From contig JAZQRM010000105.1 of NCBI GenBank assembly GCA_045629585.1, positions 1 through 19,543 on the forward strand: a stretch of DNA of 19,543 nucleotides, written 5' to 3'. A program made the translations under genes and the position numbers. Of the stretch, positions 1 to 7,013 are shown in pieces. The stretch is from Taishania sp045629585. GTDB lineage: Bacteria > Bacteroidota > Bacteroidia > Flavobacteriales_D > Crocinitomicaceae. The notes under the pieces are model-generated. The model saw only the letters and a program-made list of their open reading frames with translations, was not told the origin of the DNA and ran no database searches. The first letter of the stretch is position 1; every line of letters begins with the position of its first letter.

Positions 1-2025
1 CAAGGGGTTTCACCATGCGATACTTTCCGTGTTTGTGCTTTAGGAGATTCTGCAGCATTCAATATTATGTTCTTTGCGCCAGAGGCCAATCAAAATACAA
101 CAATTTCGTGGGATAATGGAGGGCTTGAAGCCTTACGTGAGGTAATGAATGAACCAGGGTTAAACGGTAACTCTGCTCAATTAATTATGAGTATAGTAGG
201 GACACCAGAAACTGTTGGTACTTACACCATAACTGTTACTGCTCGAGATAATTATATTGATACAGGTGTTACTACACTTTCGTTTACAATTATTGTTGCT
301 GAAGATTTAACCAATAGTTTGAATCCAGAGTTTGATGTTGACATCTCCTGTGGGCAAGCGGTAGTTTCTGTTTTAAACGGTCCTTATGATTCTTATTTAT
401 GGAACGATGGAGCAATGGGACAAACACATACTTTTACATTGTCTGATACCATTAATGTGACCGTTTCAAGAGAAAAATGTTACAAAATGATTGGTTTGGA
501 CTTACGAATCCCTCAACCGGTTTCACCGCTATTTGAAGGAGTCGTAGGATTATGTCCAGGTGAAGATTCTACTTTGGTACGTCTATCTAATTTTGATGTA
601 ATGTCTTCAATTAACTGGGGGCCAGGGAATACAGAATACAACAATACAGATTCTGCTTACTTACGTCCAGGGACACATAATGTTGTTGTAGTTGATACTT
701 CCGGACTTTGTACACGTACAACACCAATTGTTATTACGCAAGCTGTTGCTTCAACTTTTGGGAACTTCCCACAACTTATTTGTTTTAATGATATACTAAC
801 GAACTCTAATCGTGTATTACAATATACAGTAGCTGGAGCATCAGTAGGTACTGGAGCACAATGGTCTTCACCAAATCCAGAGCTTACATTTAATGGAGCG
901 GCGACTTCTACTGCAAATAATCCGACGATTGTGGCAACTAGACCAGGTATTTATACTGTACGTTTGTCCTCAGCTTGTACTGATCCATACGAAGGAACGA
1001 TAACTTTTTCAGGTTCACCTGTAATTGAATTTGGAGATACAACTGTTTGTGGTCGTACTTTTGAAGTTCCACAAGGAACGGTTAGAACTGCAACAAACTT
1101 AGGTGGTATTTGGTCAAATATTGATCCTCAAGGAATTCTTTATACTCCAAGTGTAAGAGATATTGATCCTTTTGTAAATATTACTGACAGCTATCCTTTA
1201 CCTTATGAGTTAATAATTCGTATAAATGATAGTATTTGTGGAAGTTCTTTTAATGATCAAGTACGTGTTAAATTTGTACAAAGTGGTGTCGCTCAAATCC
1301 CTGAAGTTGCGTGTTTGTTAAATTCTTGGGAATTAGAGGCTGAATCATATGAAGGAGGTTTCTGGACTGTTTACGATAACCCTAGTACTCCTTGGAAAGA
1401 AGATACTGCTTACGTATTCACTGAAGGTGATAGCGTTTTAATTCCACACATGGTGGTTTCTACAGCAGGAGAATACCGTGTAAGTTACTATGATGAGTTT
1501 TGTGATGTGACAACAGAAGGTGTTATTAATTTCCCTCCTTATTTATGGACTGAATTAGTGGACACAATGTTGTGTGAAGGAGCTGTATTTACTTTATTTG
1601 CTCCTAGTCCAAATGATGTTGTTAGTTATTTATGGAATACAGGTGCAACTTCTGAATCCATTGAAGTTTACCAACCAGGTGCTTATATTGTAACGATATC
1701 AAATGAATGTTATAGTTTCACAGATACTTCATTTGTGTCGGTAAGAAAATGTGATATTGAGTCACCAAACGTTATCTCTTTATCTTCTCAAGTAGGTAAT
1801 AATGTATGGATTGTTGATGAAGTAGGAATCGAAACTTTTGAATGTTATATTGTGAACCGTTGGGGGAACATTGTAGCGGTTTTAAATGATGTGAATTCTT
1901 CATGGAATGGTAAAGATTTATCCGGTAATGTTGTTAGTGAAGGTGTTTATTTCTACAACATTAAAGCAATGGCTTATGGTGGAATAGAGGTGAATAAACA
2001 AGGTTTTATTACAGTGGTGAAATAA
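1..2025 (+). CDS. Large secreted surface protein, 3' part, with T9SS type B sorting domain
   Basis: The frame is open from the first base, so the gene begins upstream and the ATG at 67 is probably internal. There are 674 codons in view. Most of it reads as repeated Ig/PKD-like beta modules. One module appears twice with a recognisable core, YLWNDGA at about codons 132-138 and YLWNTGA at about 543-549, each ending in a VTxS..CY strand. The last ~90 codons (about 584-674) match the gliding-motility-associated C-terminal domain, the type B T9SS signal: a conserved NRWGN, then SWNGKDLSGN, EGVYFYNI and a final KQGFITVVK. Proteins with this domain are exported by the Sec system, cross the outer membrane through T9SS, and stay on the surface or are released. 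The usual PNGDG-type entry to the domain is degenerate here. An adhesin or structural role is likely, but no enzyme domain is visible and the real function is unknown. Confidence 0.88.
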   Translation, partial: QGVSPCDTFRVCALGDSAAFNIMFFAPEANQNTTISWDNGGLEALREVMNEPGLNGNSAQLIMSIVGTPETVGTYTITVTARDNYIDTGVTTLSFTIIVAEDLTNSLNPEFDVDISCGQAVVSVLNGPYDSYLWNDGAMGQTHTFTLSDTINVTVSREKCYKMIGLDLRIPQPVSPLFEGVVGLCPGEDSTLVRLSNFDVMSSINWGPGNTEYNNTDSAYLRPGTHNVVVVDTSGLCTRTTPIVITQAVASTFGNFPQLICFNDILTNSNRVLQYTVAGASVGTGAQWSSPNPELTFNGAATSTANNPTIVATRPGIYTVRLSSACTDPYEGTITFSGSPVIEFGDTTVCGRTFEVPQGTVRTATNLGGIWSNIDPQGILYTPSVRDIDPFVNITDSYPLPYELIIRINDSICGSSFNDQVRVKFVQSGVAQIPEVACLLNSWELEAESYEGGFWTVYDNPSTPWKEDTAYVFTEGDSVLIPHMVVSTAGEYRVSYYDEFCDVTTEGVINFPPYLWTELVDTMLCEGAVFTLFAPSPNDVVSYLWNTGATSESIEVYQPGAYIVTISNECYSFTDTSFVSVRKCDIESPNVISLSSQVGNNVWIVDEVGIETFECYIVNRWGNIVAVLNDVNSSWNGKDLSGNVVSEGVYFYNIKAMAYGGIEVNKQGFITVVK

Positions 2026-2043
2026 CCAAACTAAAATAATGTC

Positions 2044-2078
2044 AAAAGAGGGTTGCAATTTGTAACCCTCTTTTTTTT
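2044..2078 (+). terminator. Intrinsic terminator after the T9SS cargo gene
   Basis: AAAAGAGGGTT (2044-2054) pairs perfectly with AACCCTCTTTT (2064-2074) around a 9-nt loop, and the second arm runs into a tract of eight T. It lies about 20 bp past the stop codon at 2025 and separates the surface-protein gene from gap. Confidence 0.9.
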
Positions 2079-2104
2079 GTTAAATAAGTTATTTCGTACT
2101 TTAG
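2076..2104 (+). promoter_or_regulatory. Candidate promoter for gap
   Basis: TTTG at 2076-2079 is followed after 17 bp by TACTTTAG at 2097-2104, a 7-of-8 match to the Bacteroidota -7 box TAnnTTTG. Transcription would start roughly 15-20 bp before the ATG at 2128. The -33 element overlaps the T-tract of the upstream terminator, and the spacing is at the short end of what is known, so this is tentative. Confidence 0.35.
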
Positions 2105-2127
2105 TACTATCGTAATTATAGAGACAT

Positions 2128-3123
2128 ATGTATAGAGTAGGGGTAAATGGATTTGGACGAATTGGAAGGTACTTTGTTCGTATGGCATTGCAACAACCCG
2201 ATTTTGATGTTGTAGTAGTGAATGATTTAGCAGATGTAAAAACATTAGCTCATCTTTTTAAATATGATAGTGTTCATGGTCGCAACCTTTTGTCGTTTCA
2301 AGTGGAAGGGGACAGTCTAGTGTTTGAAAATGGAAAGAAGATTGTTTTTACAAGCCACAAATCACCTTTAGATATTCCGTGGGGAAAATATAATGTGGAC
2401 ACAGTTATTGAATCTACTGGTTTTTTTAGGAGTAAAGATAAAGCGGTAATGCATTTAACTGCTGGTGCCAAACGTGTTATTATTTCTGCACCATCCAGTG
2501 ATCCCGAAGTTAAGACTATCGTGATGGGTGTTAACGAAAATCTTATTACCAAGGATGATTTAATCATTTCTAATGCATCTTGTACAACAAATAATATTGC
2601 ACCACTGTTTTCCGTAATGCGTGAAATCGTGACGATTGAAAATGCATTCATCACAACGATTCATAGTTATACTTCTGATCAACGTTTACACGATGCTCCT
2701 CATGAGGACTTGCGACGTGCTAGATCAGCTGGGCAATCGATGATACCAACAACAACTGGTGCAGCTAAAGCAATTACTAAAATATTTCCTGAATATGAAG
2801 GGAAAATTGGTGGAGGTGCAGTTAGAGTTCCTGTTCCAAATGGATCGCTATCAGATATTACTATGGTCGTAAAAGAGAAGATCACAGCCTCTGAAATAGA
2901 TGAAGCGATGAAAATTGCTGCGCAAGGTCGATTAAAAGGAATATTGGAATATACAGATGAACCTATCGTTTCTGTAGATATTTTAGGCAATCCAACAAGT
3001 TGTTTGTACGATGCTGGATTAACAGCAATTGTTGGCAATATGGTTAAGATTATAGGGTGGTATGACAACGAAGCCGGTTATTCAAACCGACTTGTTGACC
3101 TTGTACGATATATAGGGAATTAA
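2128..3123 (+). CDS. gap: Type I glyceraldehyde-3-phosphate dehydrogenase
   Basis: This cytoplasmic glycolytic enzyme oxidises and phosphorylates glyceraldehyde-3-phosphate to 1,3-bisphosphoglycerate, usually with NAD+. At 331 aa it has normal length. Visible features are the N-terminal Rossmann motif VGVNGFGRIGR, an acidic residue after the second strand (VVNDLAD, D33) that fits NAD+ preference, the catalytic SNASCTTN with Cys152, partner His179 in HSYTSDQ, the HEDLRRARSAG loop, and WYDNEAGYSNR near the end. In many homologues the catalytic motif reads SCTTNC; here the second Cys is Asn (SCTTNN). The gene stands alone between two terminators and converges on the SPOR-domain gene with only 5 bp between stop codons. 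Family assignment is secure. Whether it works mainly in glycolysis or gluconeogenesis cannot be told from the sequence. Confidence 0.97.
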   Translation: MYRVGVNGFGRIGRYFVRMALQQPDFDVVVVNDLADVKTLAHLFKYDSVHGRNLLSFQVEGDSLVFENGKKIVFTSHKSPLDIPWGKYNVDTVIESTGFFRSKDKAVMHLTAGAKRVIISAPSSDPEVKTIVMGVNENLITKDDLIISNASCTTNNIAPLFSVMREIVTIENAFITTIHSYTSDQRLHDAPHEDLRRARSAGQSMIPTTTGAAKAITKIFPEYEGKIGGGAVRVPVPNGSLSDITMVVKEKITASEIDEAMKIAAQGRLKGILEYTDEPIVSVDILGNPTSCLYDAGLTAIVGNMVKIIGWYDNEAGYSNRLVDLVRYIGN

Positions 3124-3128
3124 TACGT

Positions 3129-4439
3129 TTAACGACGACGGAAAATCCAATTAGGGCCAACTGCATTAAGTTGGTCCTTTTTTGTTTGATGAGCTTGTTC
3201 AGTTGCAAAAGAACCGATAGAAACAACATATAAGTTGTTGACTTGCCCGATCATCTGAGCATCGATGTTTTTCGCTTTGAATTTCGCTACTAATTTGTGT
3301 GCATTTTCTTCCAATTCAAATGAACCAGCGATCACTTGGATCGGTTGTGTTTTGTCTATTGCATTGTTGTTATTTACAGGTTGAGGATTTTCTTTTGGAA
3401 TAGTTTTTATTGCCGGCTCAACAGGCTCAATTTCCTCTTCCTTTTTAGGTTCTACGGTTTCCTGTTGTTCAGACTCATCCGTAGGGGATGATTGTTCAGG
3501 CTTAACAGGTTCTGTTTGCTCTATTTGCTCCACAATAACGATGTCTTCTGAAGAATTACCATTAAATGCGTTTTGAATATTTTCCCAATAAAAACCAGCA
3601 AATCCTACTCCGACAATAGTTATTATTCCAACGAAACCGATAACTAATGATCTTGCCGTACGTTTTTTTTTATCTTTTTCTATTTTCTCAAGAATCGGTT
3701 TTTTCTTTTGAGGTGGTTTGTATCCTAGAGGCAATAAATCAGTATCATCCTTCCATTGTTCTTCCTCCGATAAAGGTTTTGTGATGTCTTCCTCTTTAAT
3801 AGTTGAATTTATTTCAATTATCTCTTCTTCCACTTTATCCTCAATGTTTGTTTCAGTGATCGATTCAATGATTATTTCGGTGGATGAATTGTCGTCCGTT
3901 TGTTCAGCTTCAACGCTGATGTGCTCTTCTTTACCGGTAATAAGTGAGTTAATTTCTTTATCAGCAATTGTTTTCCCTTCTAGGATTACAGGTGAAACTA
4001 CTTCTTGTTCCAAAACAAGATCTTCTACGGGTTGTGCCTCTTCTTTGTTGATTTCTAACTCTTCGATTATTTTTGTTTCTTCAACAGGTGTTTTTGATTC
4101 GTCCTTTTTCTGAGTGAAATATGATTTTTCTTTCCAATTCTCAAATACGATTTCGTCGTCTTTCTTTCCGAAGGAACCAATATCCATAAAGTCGTAGGTT
4201 CCGCCTTTACTTATGGTGATATTTATATCATGAACATACTTTGCAATTAAATCTTTCGCCTCTTCCTTTGTCCAATTTTCTTTGTTTGCAATAAAGTTGG
4301 TTAATAGTCCATCGTCGTATTTCAAATAGGACATGAACATATATTCTTTATTTGCTCTATTGACCACAGTAATCGCTCCGAAATTTGGGATAATTACGGT
4401 GTTTTCTTCGTTAAGAATTTCGATGAGGTATTTATACAT
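3129..4439 (-). CDS. HU/CCDC81-like domain, transmembrane, SPOR-domain protein
   Basis: The 436-residue protein has clear parts. Residues 1-105 resemble the Bacteroidota CCDC81-type HU domains (VIIPNFGAI near 15-23, then YDFMDIGSFGKK near 82-92). Residues 106-235 are a Glu/Ile-rich, probably disordered acidic linker. A very basic stretch at 245-262 (KKKPILEKIEKDKKKR) precedes one hydrophobic helix at about 264-284. A Pro/Glu/Gln-rich periplasmic linker (295-365) follows, then a C-terminal SPOR domain (366-436; IQVIAGSF, YVVSIGSF). The basic flank puts the N-terminus in the cytoplasm and SPOR in the periplasm, where such domains bind denuded peptidoglycan at division sites. A cell-division or envelope role is inferred. 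Whether the HU part still binds DNA is unknown. The start lies 12 bp after the MBL-hydrolase stop, so the two are probably co-transcribed. Confidence 0.85.
   Translation of the reverse strand: MYKYLIEILNEENTVIIPNFGAITVVNRANKEYMFMSYLKYDDGLLTNFIANKENWTKEEAKDLIAKYVHDINITISKGGTYDFMDIGSFGKKDDEIVFENWKEKSYFTQKKDESKTPVEETKIIEELEINKEEAQPVEDLVLEQEVVSPVILEGKTIADKEINSLITGKEEHISVEAEQTDDNSSTEIIIESITETNIEDKVEEEIIEINSTIKEEDITKPLSEEEQWKDDTDLLPLGYKPPQKKKPILEKIEKDKKKRTARSLVIGFVGIITIVGVGFAGFYWENIQNAFNGNSSEDIVIVEQIEQTEPVKPEQSSPTDESEQQETVEPKKEEEIEPVEPAIKTIPKENPQPVNNNNAIDKTQPIQVIAGSFELEENAHKLVAKFKAKNIDAQMIGQVNNLYVVSIGSFATEQAHQTKKDQLNAVGPNWIFRRR
3153..3183 (+). terminator. Terminator for gap embedded in the 3' coding end of the opposing gene
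   Basis: AGGGCCAACT (3153-3162) pairs with AGTTGGTCCT (3169-3178) over 10 bp with one G-T wobble and a 6-nt loop, followed by six T (3178-3183) on the plus strand. It is 30 bp after the gap stop codon but lies wholly inside the convergent SPOR gene, over codons for its last ~20 residues (QLNAVGPN region). No run of T follows the hairpin on the minus strand, so it is oriented to stop gap transcripts. Confidence 0.8.
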
Positions 4440-4451
4440 AGTAGTATTATT

Positions 4452-5306
4452 TTAGAATAAATCGTCTAACGTTAGGATTTCATTTGCTCGTATTCCTTTT
4501 TCGGTATGTTGAACGGTACAGATTTCATTTACGGCATCATGTTCAAGGAAAAGGAAAAAATTTTGATCAGCTGCGGTTGTTAAAAATTTTTCTTTTTCAT
4601 CCAATGTTAATAAAGGACGTGTATCGTATCCCATGACATAAGGTAAAGGCAAATGTCCAACGGATGGTAAAAGATCCGCCATAAAAACTAAGGTTTTTTC
4701 TTTGTAATGGATGTGAGGAATCATCATACTTTCGGTATGTCCGTCAACAAATAACATGTCAATATTGGGGAAAACATTTTTCACAAAGTCACCTTCTCGT
4801 TCAATAAATTTTAGTTGACCTGACTCTTGGATAGGAAGGATGTTTTCACTTAAAAAAGAAGCTTTTTCTCTTGCATTGGGTTCTGTTGCCCATTTCCAAT
4901 GGTTTTCAGTACTCCAATAAATGGCATTGGGAAACACGACTTCAAAACCAGTGCGATCTTTGTTCCAACTTACGGCTCCACCACAGTGGTCAAAATGTAG
5001 GTGTGTGAGTATTACATCTGTTACATCTGATGGGCTAAATCCTAGTTTTTTTAGATTACCGAGTAAACTATCAGTACCGCTTAGGTGATAATGCGAAAAG
5101 AATTTCTCTGTTTGCTTGTCACCTATTCCTGTGTCAATCAATATTAGACGGTTACCATCTTCTATGAGTAGGGAACGCATTGCCCAGTCGCATAAGTTGT
5201 TTGAATTGGCTGGATTGGTTCTGCTCCAAAGCGATTTGGGAACAACACCAAACATTGCACCTCCATCCAATTTAAAATTTCCGGTATTTAATACGTGGAT
5301 TTTCAT
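4452..5306 (-). CDS. MBL-fold metallo-hydrolase (lactonase/organophosphorus hydrolase-like)
   Basis: At 284 aa it carries the metallo-beta-lactamase fold signature: LIDTGIG (56-62), THLHFDHCGG with H102, H104, D106 and H107, then H190 in VDGHTES, D211 in FMADLLPS and H256 in LEHD. This is a full set of ligands for a two-metal centre. The overall pattern resembles the N-acyl-homoserine lactonase and methyl-parathion-hydrolase branch, but substrates in that branch vary widely and none can be assigned. No signal peptide is visible, so it is probably cytoplasmic. It sits 50 bp after ribD and 12 bp before the SPOR-domain gene, all on the minus strand, which suggests one transcript but no obvious shared pathway. 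Confidence 0.85.
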   Translation of the reverse strand: MKIHVLNTGNFKLDGGAMFGVVPKSLWSRTNPANSNNLCDWAMRSLLIEDGNRLILIDTGIGDKQTEKFFSHYHLSGTDSLLGNLKKLGFSPSDVTDVILTHLHFDHCGGAVSWNKDRTGFEVVFPNAIYWSTENHWKWATEPNAREKASFLSENILPIQESGQLKFIEREGDFVKNVFPNIDMLFVDGHTESMMIPHIHYKEKTLVFMADLLPSVGHLPLPYVMGYDTRPLLTLDEKEKFLTTAADQNFFLFLEHDAVNEICTVQHTEKGIRANEILTLDDLF

Positions 5307-5356
5307 AGCGTTTAAGTTGTATAAAATTAATGAATTAAGTTTTGTCTTTGAATGAA

Positions 5357-6430
5357 TTATTGGTTCTGTTTTCTTTCTGATTGCATTGAATGAATATTCT
5401 CGAAAATTAGAAGTTCATCTTTCCCGTAAAACATTCTACTTGAGGTGGATTGGTCGATGATTGGGGCTAGCAATCCTTCTTCAAATATAGGTGTTCCTAC
5501 CAAAACTCTAGCTTCATCCCAAAGGTTGGAAGTGATGAATTCATTTAAAGTAAAGAAACCACCTTCAATAATTACAGATTGAATGGATCGTTGATAAAGA
5601 TCATCCATTATTTCCTTTATGGTGAAGTGTTCAAGATGAATCCATTCATTACTACTTGATTTTTTCGAGCAATTCACCTGATTGTAAATCAATGTTGGGG
5701 CTTCATCGTCTAGGATGGATGCTGTGGAGTCGATTTGCATTTTAGGGTCGATCACTATTCGGATAGGATTCTTTCCAGCGTATTCCCGTGCTGTTAACTG
5801 TGGATTGTCATTCAATATGGTATTCTTACCAACTAAAATAGCGGCTTCTTCTGTTCTCCATTTATGCACCATTACTTTGGTTTCTGGCTGTGTAATCCAA
5901 TTAATCCCAGTGGCGTTTTGAGCTGTTCTCAAGCGATCAAGAAATCCATCTCTACTTTGCGCCCATTTCAAAATGATATAAGGTCTCTTTTTTGTGTGAA
6001 AGGTAAAGAATCGTTTGTTTAATGCTTGACATTCCTTTTCAAGAACACCGATGGTCACCTCAATATTTGCTTGTTTGATTCGTTCAATACCTTTTCCGTC
6101 AACTGCTGAAAATGGATCTTTTGTGCCTATAACAACACGTTTGAAATTATGCTCTACAATTAAATTGGCACAGGGTGGCGTTTTTCCAAAATGAGCACAC
6201 GGCTCAAGCGTAACATATATGGTTGACTCTGAAAGTAATGTTTGGTCCAAAACACTGTTAACTGCATTTACCTCTGCATGTGGACCACCATATTGTTGGT
6301 GATAACCTTCCCCTATTATGACACCTTTGTGAACAATAATTGAACCAACCATAGGGTTAGGTGCCACAGCTCCTTGGCCATGTAAAGCTAAATCTATACA
6401 ACGTTGTATGTATTGTTCGTCCGCAGTCAT
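5357..6430 (-). CDS. ribD: Bifunctional riboflavin deaminase/reductase RibD
   Basis: RibD carries out two cytoplasmic steps of riboflavin synthesis: deamination of 2,5-diamino-6-ribosylamino-4(3H)-pyrimidinone 5'-phosphate, then NADPH-dependent reduction of the ribose chain. The N-terminal cytidine-deaminase-like domain (about 1-145) holds the zinc site, H51 and E53 in HAEVNAV plus C78 and C87 in PCAHFGKTPPC, preceded by APNPMVGSIIV. The C-terminal reductase domain (about 148-350) includes RPYIILKWAQSRDG, ILVGKNTILNDNPQLTAR and the NADPH-loop-like VIIEGGFFTLNEF. The length of 357 aa is typical. The first ATG, at 6430, leaves a complete N-terminus. It lies downstream of dps but is cut off from it by a terminator, so it probably has its own promoter and may drive the two genes after it. 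No FMN riboswitch fits in the 63-bp gap. Confidence 0.96.
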   Translation of the reverse strand: MTADEQYIQRCIDLALHGQGAVAPNPMVGSIIVHKGVIIGEGYHQQYGGPHAEVNAVNSVLDQTLLSESTIYVTLEPCAHFGKTPPCANLIVEHNFKRVVIGTKDPFSAVDGKGIERIKQANIEVTIGVLEKECQALNKRFFTFHTKKRPYIILKWAQSRDGFLDRLRTAQNATGINWITQPETKVMVHKWRTEEAAILVGKNTILNDNPQLTAREYAGKNPIRIVIDPKMQIDSTASILDDEAPTLIYNQVNCSKKSSSNEWIHLEHFTIKEIMDDLYQRSIQSVIIEGGFFTLNEFITSNLWDEARVLVGTPIFEEGLLAPIIDQSTSSRMFYGKDELLIFENIHSMQSERKQNQ

Positions 6431-6458
6431 ACTACGAAAATAAGAATCTTAATGCAAT

Positions 6459-6486
6459 AAAAAATCCCTTCCGGAAGAAAGGGATT
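6459..6486 (-). terminator. Intrinsic terminator after dps
   Basis: On the minus strand, AATCCCTT (6486-6479) pairs with AAGGGATT (6470-6463) around an 8-nt loop, and the second arm runs into six T (6464-6459). It starts 8 bp past the dps stop codon and ends before the ribD start, so dps should form its own transcript. Confidence 0.85.
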
Positions 6487-6493
6487 AATTTTG

Positions 6494-6940
6494 TTATTTA
6501 TTCAGCCATGCTTTAAGCATCCAACTTTCTTTTTCCTTTTCACGAATTAGATCGCTCATAAATGAGTTTGTGCCTTCATCTTCTTGCTCAGTTGCAAGTT
6601 GTAAAAGATTTCGTTCTAATTTTAACAGTGTTTTATATGCTTCTAGGATGTATTCGACTCCTTCAGCCCCGTTATGTATTATTTGATTTTCATTAATCTT
6701 ACTTGAAGAAATGTAACCGCTAAACGAGGAGATTGGTTGAAATCCTAACGTTAAAATGCGTTCGGCAATTTCATCGACAATTACCAATGTTCTGTTGTAC
6801 CATTCTTCGTATTTCACATGCAGTTCAAAAAAGTTTTCACCTTTTATATTCCAATGTAAAGAGCGTAAGTTCTGGTAATGTAACTGGTATGATGCTAGAA
6901 GTTCATTTAAAGCCTGTTGATAGGTGTGTGTTGTACTCAT
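6494..6940 (-). CDS. dps: Dps-family ferritin-like DNA-protection protein
   Basis: Dps forms a hollow 12-subunit shell that oxidises Fe(II) with hydrogen peroxide and stores the iron, and some members bind DNA. The 148-residue protein has the family signature LHWNIKG..FFELH followed by DEIAER. By alignment, H29, H41, D56 and E60 match E. coli ferroxidase residues H51, H63, D78 and E82. The position matching D67 is Glu45, a conservative change. The N-terminus is short and lacks the Lys-rich tail E. coli Dps uses to bind DNA, so a mini-ferritin role is more likely than DNA compaction. It is divergent from oxyR across 73 bp, which strongly suggests OxyR control, and a terminator follows it. Confidence 0.95.
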   Translation of the reverse strand: MSTTHTYQQALNELLASYQLHYQNLRSLHWNIKGENFFELHVKYEEWYNRTLVIVDEIAERILTLGFQPISSFSGYISSSKINENQIIHNGAEGVEYILEAYKTLLKLERNLLQLATEQEDEGTNSFMSDLIREKEKESWMLKAWLNK

Positions 6941-7013
6941 AGATTTAGATTTTTATTGTTTTAGTAAATATACGGAATTTGGTGTAATAGTAATTTTTGA
7001 ATAAATTTATATC

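Noticed and set aside
2042..2245. Small minus-strand frame across the terminator and the gap start
   Set aside because: It overlaps the terminator hairpin, the promoter region and conserved GAPDH codons, and has no recognisable features.
2298..2654. Open frame on the minus strand opposite gap (also 2700-3068)
   Set aside because: Both are antisense to a highly conserved GAPDH, with no family features and no start signals; they are coding shadows.
3718..4113. 131-codon open frame on the plus strand inside the SPOR gene, Ser-rich
   Set aside because: It arises from the Glu/Ile-rich acidic linker read on the other strand; the SPOR protein has clear domains on both sides.
6431..6493. FMN riboswitch before ribD
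   Set aside because: Only 63 bp are available and they are mostly filled by the dps terminator; no FMN aptamer-like conserved segments are present.
6941..7013. OxyR operator of the ATAG-n7-CTAT type between dps and oxyR
   Set aside because: Single ATAG words are present, but no properly spaced set of four half-sites could be found.
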